Part shown: one piece after another, positions 17,584 to 25,262 of the stretch
Position numbering within the stretch: the stretch's first letter is position 1
Layout: every line of letters begins with the position of its first letter
From: an uncultured Pseudomonadales bacterium
Lineage (GTDB): Bacteria > Pseudomonadota > Gammaproteobacteria > Pseudomonadales > Pseudohongiellaceae
Reading direction: 5' to 3'
NCBI GenBank assembly: GCA_905478195.1
Contig: CAJQHM010000137.1
Coordinates: 1-34,420, forward strand
Length of the DNA: 34,420 nt
Made by a program: the position numbers and the translations under genes
Notes under the pieces: generated by a model
Told to the model about the DNA's origin: nothing
What the model saw: the letters and a program-made list of their open reading frames with translations, nothing else
Databases searched by the model: none

Positions 17584-18674
17584 AAGTCATGGTTAAGAGC
17601 TTCAAACAGCAAGGCTCCGTCATAATAATTGTCTTATGGACGGCCGTGTTGTTGACGGTGCTGGTTACGGCAATGGCGAGCAAAGTCAGACTGTCCGCGC
17701 AGACAGTTGTCCATAACCGCGACGCGAGCTGGAATTGGGCGCAACTAATGACGGCGGTCAATTTTGCCGAGATGGAGCTGATGCTGGAGCGCATGCCCCT
17801 ACCCATCGGGGAAGAAAGAGAAGAATCAGAAGAAGGCGAACTCTTGTCGCCCGCCTATCGCTTCGACGGTGAAGACCTGGAGCTGAACTATCCCAAGAAT
17901 GAGAATATGGCTGTGCGCATCTTTGATCATGCCGGAAAGATAAACCTGAACAGAATTCCACGGCGCAATATGCAGCTGCTTATCGAAAAGTTGTTGGGCG
18001 GTGAGGAGGCGGAGCCGGAACAGGTGCAGGATCTTCTCGCCGCGTGGACAGACTGGACAGACCTTAATGACTTGGAGGGGCTGAACGGTGCCGAGAAGGA
18101 CTACTACCTGGAATTAGAGCAAGGCTATAGCCCGCGCAATAATCCTGAGTTGGATACCGTGGAGGAAATTCTCCATGTACGCGGGTTCGCTGAGCTTCTC
18201 GAGGGTATCAACCTCGATGCCGCCTTTACTATCTATGGCAACGCACGCACCGTAAATCTGAACGTGGCGACGCGTGAGGCAATGCGACTACTGCCGGGCC
18301 TGGATGATGAACTCATCGAAACAGTCATCGCCTACCGCCAGCTACAAGACATAAATAATCAGGCCGAGCTTGCAGAGATTATTCCCCTCGAGAACCTACA
18401 GGAGCTCACCCAGTGGTTGGGCACCAATACCTCGAACATCTATTCATTATTCGTCTATCCAAGACAAGACGTTAGCGATCGCCCGGGGGCAGTTCAGGTG
18501 CAGGAACGGGGCGAGGATACTGCCCAGCCCCGCGATAGTGTTCGGCAGGCTTATATGGAGGTGATAGAAGTAAGAAGCGGCAATGCCTTGCCCCGAGTCT
18601 ATAAGGTCGACCCTTATGGCGTATTGCCGGATACGGCACCGGCGCGGGTAGAGGAATACGGCATCGAGTTCTAG
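17580..18674 (+). CDS. gspK: Type II secretion minor pseudopilin GspK
   Basis: A 364-aa large minor pseudopilin, last gene of the operon. The start is GTG 17580, coupled to gspJ; ATG 17589 is an alternative. The prepilin-like site is QQG|SVIIIVLWTAVLLTVLV. Glu at +5 is missing, as is normal for GspK, which sits at the very tip. The alpha-helical GspK domain is recognisable: FDHAGKINLNRIP, LLAAWTDWTDLNDLEGLNGAEKDYY, and ARTVNLNVATREAMRLLPGLDD, the SAM-like helix-hairpin-helix repeats. An extra C-terminal tail of ~55 residues follows (from about 310). The gene stops 15 bp before the convergent wzt gene with no visible terminator. Confidence 0.93.
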   Translation: MKVMVKSFKQQGSVIIIVLWTAVLLTVLVTAMASKVRLSAQTVVHNRDASWNWAQLMTAVNFAEMELMLERMPLPIGEEREESEEGELLSPAYRFDGEDLELNYPKNENMAVRIFDHAGKINLNRIPRRNMQLLIEKLLGGEEAEPEQVQDLLAAWTDWTDLNDLEGLNGAEKDYYLELEQGYSPRNNPELDTVEEILHVRGFAELLEGINLDAAFTIYGNARTVNLNVATREAMRLLPGLDDELIETVIAYRQLQDINNQAELAEIIPLENLQELTQWLGTNTSNIYSLFVYPRQDVSDRPGAVQVQERGEDTAQPRDSVRQAYMEVIEVRSGNALPRVYKVDPYGVLPDTAPARVEEYGIEF

Positions 18675-18689
18675 TCTGCTGATTAAGCC

Positions 18690-19922
18690 CTAGCCTTTCT
18701 TATCGAGCTGCCAGTCGCATTTCATTATTATGGGCCCGACGCCCTTGTTGGCTTCCATGGCCAGAAGTTTACTGAACTTCGTCTCGTACCACAGCAGGCC
18801 ACTCTTGTCGGCCAGGCCGCCCAGCACATAGAACTCGCCCACTCGCATGGCTACCTTCTCAACGATTAGAGAGACCTTAACGATGTCGCCCTTGGCGAAC
18901 ACGCCGAGCTCGATCTCGTCTGCGTTGGTCGTGAGGAAGGAGGCGATTGGTTCCTCGGCAGATTTCATGAAGGCGAAGCCGAAATGCCCCTCCATAGTGT
19001 CCACCAGGACTTCGACTTCCATCTCCAGCAACACATCGCTCAGAGGCTTGACCGTAGCGATATCGCTCCCATCGGGTGACTTGACCGCGATAGAGTTGAT
19101 TTTACAATCCTGTATATCGTCACTGGCATTCGCCTTACTGGCCTCCTGTGAGGTATCCCGCTCGGTAGGTATGTCCTCTCGAATGCTGTTGTAGGTCTTC
19201 TTGTTGTTACAGAAGTCTTCGTAGTGTCCGACGACCTTGTCGCTGTCACCTATCTCGCGAATCTTGCCCTTGTCCAGCCAGATCGCGATATCACACAGCT
19301 CCTGCACGTGAAACATTGAATGACTGCAGAAAATCATCGTTTTCTGCTGCTGCCGAAATTCGTTCATGCGCTGCACGCACTTCTTCTGAAACGCCATATC
19401 CCCGACCGACAGGGCCTCGTCGATGACCAAGATATCGGGGCGTACCATGGTGGCAATCGAAAACGCGAGCCGCACATACATGCCGGAGGAATAGGTCTTC
19501 ACCGGTCTGTCGATGAAATAGTCCAGCTCGGAGAAGGCGATGATGTCTTTCTCCAACTCGGCGATGTTGTCATCGGGTACACCCAATAGCGCTGCGTTCA
19601 GATAGATATTCTTGCGACCTGTAAACTCAGGATGAAACCCGGCTCCCAGCTCCAGTAGTGCCGCGACCTGTCCTTCGATGGAGATCTCGCCACTGGTGGG
19701 CTGCAGCGTCCCGACCAGGAGCTTGAGCAGCGTAGACTTGCCGGCGCCGTTGTCGCCGATGATACCGAGGCTCTTACCATCGGGTACCGCAAACGATATA
19801 TCACTCAGTACATGGTAGAGTTGATGCCGTTGCCTGCGGAGTATGATCTCGAACAGGCGATCCTGCGGCCGCTCGTAGATCTTAAAATCCTTGTTGAGAT
19901 TCTGAACCGAGACGTGTGGCAC
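18690..19922 (-). CDS. wzt: Polysaccharide ABC exporter ATPase, Wzt type
   Basis: A 410-aa ATPase of the O-antigen/teichoic-acid exporter family. The ABC domain spans 1-240: Walker A GDNGAGKST (56-64), the family-typical GAGFHPEFTGRKNIYLNAALLG, the degenerate signature YSSGMYVRLAF, Walker B ILVIDEALSVGD and the H-loop CSHSM. A Ser/Asp-rich linker follows. The C-terminal ~150 residues are beta-rich and match a Wzt carbohydrate-binding domain (SVKSPDGSDIATVKPLSD, GHFGFAF...). Such domains recognise a terminal modification of the glycan before export. It is downstream of wzm with a 27-bp gap. No glycosyltransferase genes lie alongside, so the glycan cannot be named. Confidence 0.92.
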   Translation of the reverse strand: MPHVSVQNLNKDFKIYERPQDRLFEIILRRQRHQLYHVLSDISFAVPDGKSLGIIGDNGAGKSTLLKLLVGTLQPTSGEISIEGQVAALLELGAGFHPEFTGRKNIYLNAALLGVPDDNIAELEKDIIAFSELDYFIDRPVKTYSSGMYVRLAFSIATMVRPDILVIDEALSVGDMAFQKKCVQRMNEFRQQQKTMIFCSHSMFHVQELCDIAIWLDKGKIREIGDSDKVVGHYEDFCNNKKTYNSIREDIPTERDTSQEASKANASDDIQDCKINSIAVKSPDGSDIATVKPLSDVLLEMEVEVLVDTMEGHFGFAFMKSAEEPIASFLTTNADEIELGVFAKGDIVKVSLIVEKVAMRVGEFYVLGGLADKSGLLWYETKFSKLLAMEANKGVGPIIMKCDWQLDKKG

Positions 19923-19949
19923 GGCTAGCTCTCCCGCTCGCTGATCGGT

Positions 19950-20756
19950 CTAGAGTACATCGCCGAAGGCCTGCTTGATCTTCATGAATAGCCATCCACC
20001 GAAGAAATAGGTGATCAACGACACCGGAATAATAATTTGTAGATAGATAAAGTGAACCTGACCCTGCAAGACGATCTCGCGATAGAGGCTGACGAAGCTG
20101 TGCATCGGGTTTAATAAAAACAGGTTTCTCACATCTTCATTCTGTAACATGGTTATCGGGTAGATGATCGGCGTGAGGAAAAACCAGACCGTCACGCCCA
20201 GAGCGACTAACTGTTGAAGGTCTCGCAGAAACACGCTGAGTGCAGAGAGTATCGAAACCAAACCTAGGGCGAAGAGAAACTGAAAGAAAAAAATGAATGG
20301 CAGATAGATCCACATCCAGTTCAGATATCCCTGAGTTGCCAGATACAACAGCAGAATGCCGAAGCCAATGGCATGTGTTAAGTAGGGAATGACAGTGCCC
20401 ACATAGGGAATAATCTGCACCGGAAATTTTACTTTCGTAATCAGGGGCGCCTTCTCCAAAAGCAGGCCGGTCGATTTGGAGATTGAATCGGCGAAGGCGA
20501 ACCAAGGCAGATAGCCTACCATCATGAACACGACGAAGGTCGTCTCGCCGAAACCCTCGACCGATCGAATCTGAAAGATATAACTAAAAACGAAGGAATA
20601 GATGATGATGTGAATGACGGGCGTGAGGATAAGCCAAAGGAAGCCTCCAATCGAAGCTGTAAATTGGACGAGGAAATCCTGCCTGGAAAAATTATGAAAG
20701 AGTCGGTAATTGGCGAAGGGGGTTAGCAGCCATTCACGCAGTATTGTCAGCAGCAT
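19950..20756 (-). CDS. wzm: Polysaccharide ABC exporter permease, Wzm type
   Basis: A 268-aa ABC-2 family permease with about six membrane helices (for example TPVIHIIIYSFVFSYIF and VTVWFFLTPIIYPITML). The signature stretch FFLTPIIYP...NEDVRNLFLLNPMHSFVSLYREIVLQG is diagnostic for Wzm/TagG-type polysaccharide exporters. An amphipathic interface helix is likely at the N-terminus (LREWLLTPFANYRLFHNFSRQDF), followed by the QFTASIGGFLWLILTP core. It forms the export channel with the downstream Wzt. Its start is 147 bp from the divergent PIG-L gene. Confidence 0.92.
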   Translation of the reverse strand: MLLTILREWLLTPFANYRLFHNFSRQDFLVQFTASIGGFLWLILTPVIHIIIYSFVFSYIFQIRSVEGFGETTFVVFMMVGYLPWFAFADSISKSTGLLLEKAPLITKVKFPVQIIPYVGTVIPYLTHAIGFGILLLYLATQGYLNWMWIYLPFIFFFQFLFALGLVSILSALSVFLRDLQQLVALGVTVWFFLTPIIYPITMLQNEDVRNLFLLNPMHSFVSLYREIVLQGQVHFIYLQIIIPVSLITYFFGGWLFMKIKQAFGDVL

Positions 20757-20851
20757 TCCCGATCCATTGTCGTGTTTCTATCGATGGTAGTGAGACTGCG
20801 AATTTAAGCACGAATCGCCTGAAAAGACTAAAAAATAGTGCCGTAAACCCT

Positions 20852-20857
20852 TATAAT
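20852..20857 (+). promoter_or_regulatory. Possible -10 element for the PIG-L gene
   Basis: A perfect TATAAT lies 46 bases before ATG 20903, in the gap divergent from wzm. No good -35 is seen. It supports the shorter start of the PIG-L gene, because the 5'-extended reading frame would run across it. Confidence 0.4.
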
Positions 20858-20902
20858 CAGAGCTTCCGCAATCCCAGTCACGCTGCACTATACTGCCCTG
20901 CT

Positions 20903-21643
20903 ATGTCAAAAACTGAATTGAATCCAGAACACAGGCTCATCCCTTTCGAGACCTCGGAGTTACCAGCGGGCCCCTGGCTGGTTTTCGCGCCACACGCCGA
21001 CGACGAGACCTATGGCATGGCGGGTAGCTTGCTAAAAGCCTCGGAGGCTGGCATCGCGACCCACCTGGTAGTGATGACCGATGGTGCCCTGGGCGGCAGC
21101 GCGGCGGACCTAGTAGACACCCGGCAACAGGAGGTTCAGGCTGCGGCTAAACTGCTCGGTATAACCAGCCTCGACAGCTGGCAGGAGCCCGATCGCGGCC
21201 TCGTATATAGTGAAGCCTCAGTGAGCAAAATTGCGCAGAAGATTAACAGTCTCGGCGCTGCCAGTGTCTTCTTTCCGGGGCCCCTAGAGCTACACCCGGA
21301 TCATCGTGTCACGGCACTGCTAGTTTGGGCAGCTATTCAGCAATTAAGCAAAGAGTCTCTTTCAGTGAACGCGTATTCCTACGAGATCGGTGTACAGAAC
21401 CCGGTCAACGTGCTCATCGATATTACCGAGCAGCGGCCGCGCAAGGAACAGGCCATGACGATTTATGCGAGCCAGAACGATGAAAATAATTACGAGGAAT
21501 TGGTACTGTCCCTGGACAAGGGACGCACCTTCACACTGCCGGCGAATGTCAGTCACGCAGAAGGCTTTTACCGCTACTCGGAAGAGCAACTGGCCACGTC
21601 GCTCAGAGCAGTTACACACGAAATCATCGAGTTGTACTTCTAA
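20903..21643 (+). CDS. PIG-L/LmbE family zinc-dependent deacetylase
   Basis: A 246-aa LmbE-like N-acetylglucosaminyl deacetylase. The zinc-binding signature PHADDET (His31, Asp34) lies near the N-terminus and the second part HPDHR (131-135, His134) supplies the third ligand. The strand-loop LVVMTDGALGG is also typical. The frame is open 53 codons further upstream, but ATG 20903 puts the first strand (GPWLVFAPHADDE) at the expected distance from the start. Members remove N-acetyl groups from sugar precursors or glycans. Lying next to Wzm/Wzt, it may tailor the exported glycan, although the exact substrate cannot be read from the sequence. It is convergent with the 177-aa gene, 31 bp away. Confidence 0.88.
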   Translation: MSKTELNPEHRLIPFETSELPAGPWLVFAPHADDETYGMAGSLLKASEAGIATHLVVMTDGALGGSAADLVDTRQQEVQAAAKLLGITSLDSWQEPDRGLVYSEASVSKIAQKINSLGAASVFFPGPLELHPDHRVTALLVWAAIQQLSKESLSVNAYSYEIGVQNPVNVLIDITEQRPRKEQAMTIYASQNDENNYEELVLSLDKGRTFTLPANVSHAEGFYRYSEEQLATSLRAVTHEIIELYF

Positions 21644-21674
21644 CGGCGCGAGATCGCAACATCAGGAATCGCGG

Positions 21675-22208
21675 TTAGTGCAGTGGGTTTGAACTTCCGG
21701 GAGCAGGCGACTCATCCATCCAAGTCGGCCAGATCGCGAGTGGCCAGTCCGCGCGTCGCCACTGCGCGTGCAAGATACCCAGCCATTGGCGCAGTTGTTT
21801 GGAGACTACCGTCAGCGTCGCCATTCCCTCGTCGTCCTGCCCCGCTACCGCACCTAAATCACGCTTGAATAAGAGCACCAGCGTGCCCTCCGGGCTCAGC
21901 GTAATATCCACTTCCGGAATAAGCCAACTTATTGACGACGAGACAGCCCTCACGGGCTGTTCCGGTGCAAGTTCGGCCTCGGCAGCTTGCTGCGCAAAGC
22001 CCTGTAAGAGGCTACTCGTTGGCGCTCCCTTCTCACCAGGGGTTGGCGACTGTTTCTCGATGAGGCCGAGCAGATGCGAAATTATCTGTGTCAGCAGGCG
22101 CTGGGTTAACCATAGAACGATGGTTTGGTTGTCTTCGCTCTCGCCAGCGAGGCGAATACGGTCTTCGACTTCGACGTACTCGGTAGTGATGCGCTCTAGA
22201 TTGATCAT
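21675..22208 (-). CDS. Conserved-looking protein of unknown function, downstream of tolC
   Basis: A 177-aa soluble protein without signal peptide or membrane segment. I do not recognise the family. The N-terminal block INLERITTEYVEVEDRIRLAGE is followed by VLWLTQRLLTQIISHLLGLIE (amphipathic helix), a low-complexity Pro/Ala/Gln region (about 53-84) and a second structured block with ISWLIPEVDITLSPEGTLVLLFKRD. The C-terminus contains several tryptophans (QWLGILHAQWRRADWPLAIWPTW). It starts only 9 bp after the tolC stop and is certainly in the same transcript, so a role linked to the type I secretion operon is possible. No function is assigned. Confidence 0.75.
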   Translation of the reverse strand: MINLERITTEYVEVEDRIRLAGESEDNQTIVLWLTQRLLTQIISHLLGLIEKQSPTPGEKGAPTSSLLQGFAQQAAEAELAPEQPVRAVSSSISWLIPEVDITLSPEGTLVLLFKRDLGAVAGQDDEGMATLTVVSKQLRQWLGILHAQWRRADWPLAIWPTWMDESPAPGSSNPLH

Positions 22209-22217
22209 AGGGGGAGA

Positions 22218-23591
22218 TTAACGCGCAGGCGCTTCCAGCCAGGACCCGACTTCGAGCATGTCGTCGGCGGTGAGTAGCCCTGTTTCGCGCTTCAGCATGA
22301 GGAGAAATTTGATGTGATCGTAGCGAGCTTGCTGCAGGTCCCGCTCCGCGCGGTACTGATCGCGAAGGGCATTCAGCACGTCTACACTGGTTACCGCGCC
22401 GAGTTCGAAGCCGCGTTGCATGGCCGTAGAGGCAAGGGCGGTGGAATCGACAAGCTTCTGTGCCGCCTCGATCAGTGTTTCTGCGGCCTGCACTTGGATA
22501 TAGGCAATTCTGACCTGTTCGTTGGCTTCCAGCTGAACCTGTCGCAATTCGTTTTCCGCGATACTGTGCTGACTCAGAGCCTCGCGGACCGCGGCTTTGT
22601 TGGAGCCGCCTGCATAGAGCGGGATTGTAACGTTCAGCCCGACATAGGTATTGTCGGTTCTGTTTAGCGGCATGTTGTCGAAACCCACATTCGAATCCTG
22701 TCGCTGTACGACGAAATTTACTTGCGGCATATACGCACCGCGTTGTTCATCCACGCGTTTGTCCGCGGCTTCAACGGCAAACTCCCGTGCCACAATCTGA
22801 TGGTTGTTCTTCTCTGCCTGGCTAACCCAATAATTAATGCTGTTTTCGAGAGGAGGTATGGCCGCTTCTTCGCGTAGGCTGGAAAGCTCACCTGCCGTAA
22901 CGCCGCTAGCGGAGCGCAATGCCTCGCGTCTCATGGCGAGTTCACTCTGCAGATTCAACTGCTCCGCCTCGACAGCGGCAGCGCTCGCCCGTGCCTGGTA
23001 CAGATCTGTTATCTGTGCCAGCTGTCTGTCATAAAGGCTCTGAATCTGGTTCAGCTGATTTTGCACGGCCTCAAGTTCGGCGGCAATCGAGTCGAGAGCG
23101 TCCTGTGCTTGCAGCACGTTGAAGTAGCGCTCCGCCACGTCGGTTAACAGGTTTGAGAGAGCGCCATAGTATTCGGCTTCGATCTGATCTTCGACAAGGT
23201 AGGCGGCGCTTCGCGCAGCATAGGCCTGCCAGTTAAACAGTACCTGCGAGAGTTGAACCGAATAGCGTCGTCCATCGAATTTCTGTAGCTGACTGGTATC
23301 GGAAATCATTCTCCTGTTGTCAGACACGTTGGCATTGGCGCTCAATTGTGGCAGCAACCTGCCGTTGGCAGCCTGCTTGCGCGCCGACCCGATATTCAGC
23401 GATTCTGCAGCGATCTGTAGGGTGGGACTGTAGTTGATCGCGGCGGTAAAAAAATCTTCCAGCGTACGGCCGATAGAATTTTCCGCTCTTGCTATGGCTG
23501 TATTGTTAAGCTCTGGAAGACCATCGGCAGCCATAGTGCCATGGGCATGGCTGATGCTAATGATAAGCAGCAATAAAAGATTTTTACGCAT
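22218..23591 (-). CDS. tolC: TolC-family outer-membrane channel of the type I secretion system
   Basis: A 457-aa outer-membrane efflux protein. The signal peptide runs to about residue 21 (...HAHGTMAADG). Two OEP repeats of long coiled-coil helices follow, with barrel strands such as ANVSDNRRM and NFVVQRQDSNVGFDN and the conserved GLNVTIPLYAGGSNKAAVREA. The tail GAVTSVDVLNALRDQYRAERDLQQARYDHIKFLLMLKRETGLL is typical of TolC/PrtF. It follows the hlyD-type gene by 5 bp in an operon and would complete the trans-envelope conduit with it and the ABC protein. Confidence 0.93.
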   Translation of the reverse strand: MRKNLLLLLIISISHAHGTMAADGLPELNNTAIARAENSIGRTLEDFFTAAINYSPTLQIAAESLNIGSARKQAANGRLLPQLSANANVSDNRRMISDTSQLQKFDGRRYSVQLSQVLFNWQAYAARSAAYLVEDQIEAEYYGALSNLLTDVAERYFNVLQAQDALDSIAAELEAVQNQLNQIQSLYDRQLAQITDLYQARASAAAVEAEQLNLQSELAMRREALRSASGVTAGELSSLREEAAIPPLENSINYWVSQAEKNNHQIVAREFAVEAADKRVDEQRGAYMPQVNFVVQRQDSNVGFDNMPLNRTDNTYVGLNVTIPLYAGGSNKAAVREALSQHSIAENELRQVQLEANEQVRIAYIQVQAAETLIEAAQKLVDSTALASTAMQRGFELGAVTSVDVLNALRDQYRAERDLQQARYDHIKFLLMLKRETGLLTADDMLEVGSWLEAPAR

Positions 23592-23596
23592 AACAG

Positions 23597-25102
23597 TTAG
23601 TCTTCAGTGAAGCTGCGGGCCAATGCATTGGAGAAAGGCTTAAATAAATACTGCAGCAGCGTGCGTGAGCCAGTAGCAATGAATACCTCTGCTGGCATGC
23701 CCGGCAGTAACTCGAGATCACCGAGATCTGCCATGCCCTCGGGCGACACTTCAATTCGAGCAAGATAATGCGTTAAGCCGGTATTCTGATCTTGGATGGC
23801 ATCGGCAGAGAGGCTCAGCAGCGAGCCAACAATCGTCGGAGTGCGGTTGCCAAAGCTCGAGAAACGAATAGTTGCTTCTTGCCCTTCGTAGACGCGGTCT
23901 ATGTCGAGCGGAGAGACCTGCGCTTCGAGAATCAGTTCCTCGGTGAGCGGGACGATTTCGGCGATTACTGTGCCTGGGCCGATAACGCCGCCTTCGGTGT
24001 GTACCTGCATACCGTTAATCACGCCTGCAACCGGTGCGCGCACGGTAGTGCGGCTCACGATATCTTGCAGTGCTGTGCCGCGTTCCTGTGCATCTTTGAG
24101 TCGAGTTTGTACCTCGCCAAGCTCATTTACTACTTCGTTTTGGAATTCTCGATTTAACTGGAGTATCTGTAAGCGAGTCTCGCCTATCTGCACTTCGGTC
24201 GAGGCACTGGTCGCTGACAGGTCAGCCGCCTCGCCTTGGTAGCTTGCCAGATTGCGTTCAACCTGACGCAGGCGCGCCTTGTCTGAGAAGCCTTCATCGA
24301 GCAGCGCACGGGTGTCTTCGAGCTCGTCCGCAAAGGACTTGGCGAGCGCGATTTTGCTGTCTTTTAGCGCAGACAGGCCAACGAGCTTGGACTTGAGTTG
24401 GTCGATACGCTGCTCCAGCACTTCGATGCTGCCTTCGCGCGACGCCTTGCGCGCCTCAAAAATGGATGTCTGAGAGGCTATTTCCTCCGCTGCGTTTTCG
24501 CTAGTCAGACTGGCAGGATAAATTATCTGAGTTAGCTCATCGCGCTCGGCCAATAGGCGCGCTTCGCGTGCATGCAGGGCGACTAGCTGCGAGTTAGCGA
24601 TCTCGAGCTGCGCCAGCGGCTGTGTATCGTCCATCTCGAGGAGCGGCTCGCCCGCCTCCACTACGTCACCATTCTGCGCGAGTATCGAACTTACTAAGCC
24701 GCCCTCTAAATGCTGCACGGCTTTCTTATACGTCTTAACGGTAACCTGTCCCGGCGCGTGTGCGGCGCCGTCAAGAGGTGCAATTGCCGCCCAGCCGCCA
24801 AACACGACAAACACGAGAATAAAAACAGAAAGCCCGACGCGGCGCGGCATCTCCATGCTGGTCTCGACAAGATCATCGGCGCCCGCCGCCTGCGGCTTGG
24901 CCTGCCGCGTTGGCAAGATGGGCTTGGCAGCCGACTCTGCTCTGGCAGTTGCCGCATCGTCCACCGCCGAGGGCTTGATCGGTTGACCTGCGGGCATTTT
25001 GGCCACCGGCACGCGGGCAAGCGCTTGCTTATTGGTCGAAGCGGTTGCTTCGTTGTCTTGGCCGTTCTTGTTTTCGTCGTCCACGGGATCTCTCGTTTGC
25101 AA
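23597..25102 (-). CDS. hlyD: Type I secretion membrane-fusion protein (HlyD/PrtE family)
   Basis: A 501-aa periplasmic adaptor linking the ABC protein to TolC. There is one membrane helix at about 89-109 (VGLSVFILVFVVFGGWAAIAPL). The lipoyl half-motif follows (GQVTVKTYKKAVQHLEGGLV), then a long alpha-helical hairpin (about 145-330), the second lipoyl half (RTTVRAPVAGVINGMQVHTEGGVIGPG) and the beta-barrel (RFSSFGNRTPTIVGSL). The cytoplasmic N-terminus of ~85 residues is long and rich in Ala, Pro and Lys. The start is uncertain: TTG at 25102 or GTG at 25084 (GAGAG upstream); there is no ATG, and an in-frame stop lies just upstream. A 160-bp non-coding gap separates it from the ABC gene. Confidence 0.92.
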   Translation of the reverse strand: MQTRDPVDDENKNGQDNEATASTNKQALARVPVAKMPAGQPIKPSAVDDAATARAESAAKPILPTRQAKPQAAGADDLVETSMEMPRRVGLSVFILVFVVFGGWAAIAPLDGAAHAPGQVTVKTYKKAVQHLEGGLVSSILAQNGDVVEAGEPLLEMDDTQPLAQLEIANSQLVALHAREARLLAERDELTQIIYPASLTSENAAEEIASQTSIFEARKASREGSIEVLEQRIDQLKSKLVGLSALKDSKIALAKSFADELEDTRALLDEGFSDKARLRQVERNLASYQGEAADLSATSASTEVQIGETRLQILQLNREFQNEVVNELGEVQTRLKDAQERGTALQDIVSRTTVRAPVAGVINGMQVHTEGGVIGPGTVIAEIVPLTEELILEAQVSPLDIDRVYEGQEATIRFSSFGNRTPTIVGSLLSLSADAIQDQNTGLTHYLARIEVSPEGMADLGDLELLPGMPAEVFIATGSRTLLQYLFKPFSNALARSFTED

Positions 25103-25262
25103 TGCCTGCTGCCCAATAAATCAAGCGGCTGGCTGTCTCTATGAATTCAAAAAGCGGACACGTCGTGTGCCTGCCTCTGGTCTAGTTGTTCTAAGTCAAG
25201 CATCTCTTCTTGTCTTGCGCAGCTGTGCAACTCTTACGCGGCGATGTAACGAAACTCTGAGC

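Noticed and set aside
8683-18674. Type IV pilus or MSHA pilus operon
   Set aside because: GspG with a calcium loop, a full H-I-J-K set and GspK without Glu+5 identify a type II secretion system.
20744-20902. 5' extension of the PIG-L frame
   Set aside because: It overlaps the divergent wzm start and the TATAAT at 20852; the family's first strand starts just after ATG 20903.
24710-25144. 144-codon plus-strand frame antisense to hlyD
   Set aside because: Shadow of the Ala/Pro-rich HlyD N-terminus; Cys/Arg-rich composition unlike a real protein.
25147-25203. 18-codon minus-strand frame (MLDLEQLDQRQAHDVSAF) between the ABC and HlyD genes
   Set aside because: The ribosome-site-like purines directly abut the ATG and there is no other support; it could be chance.
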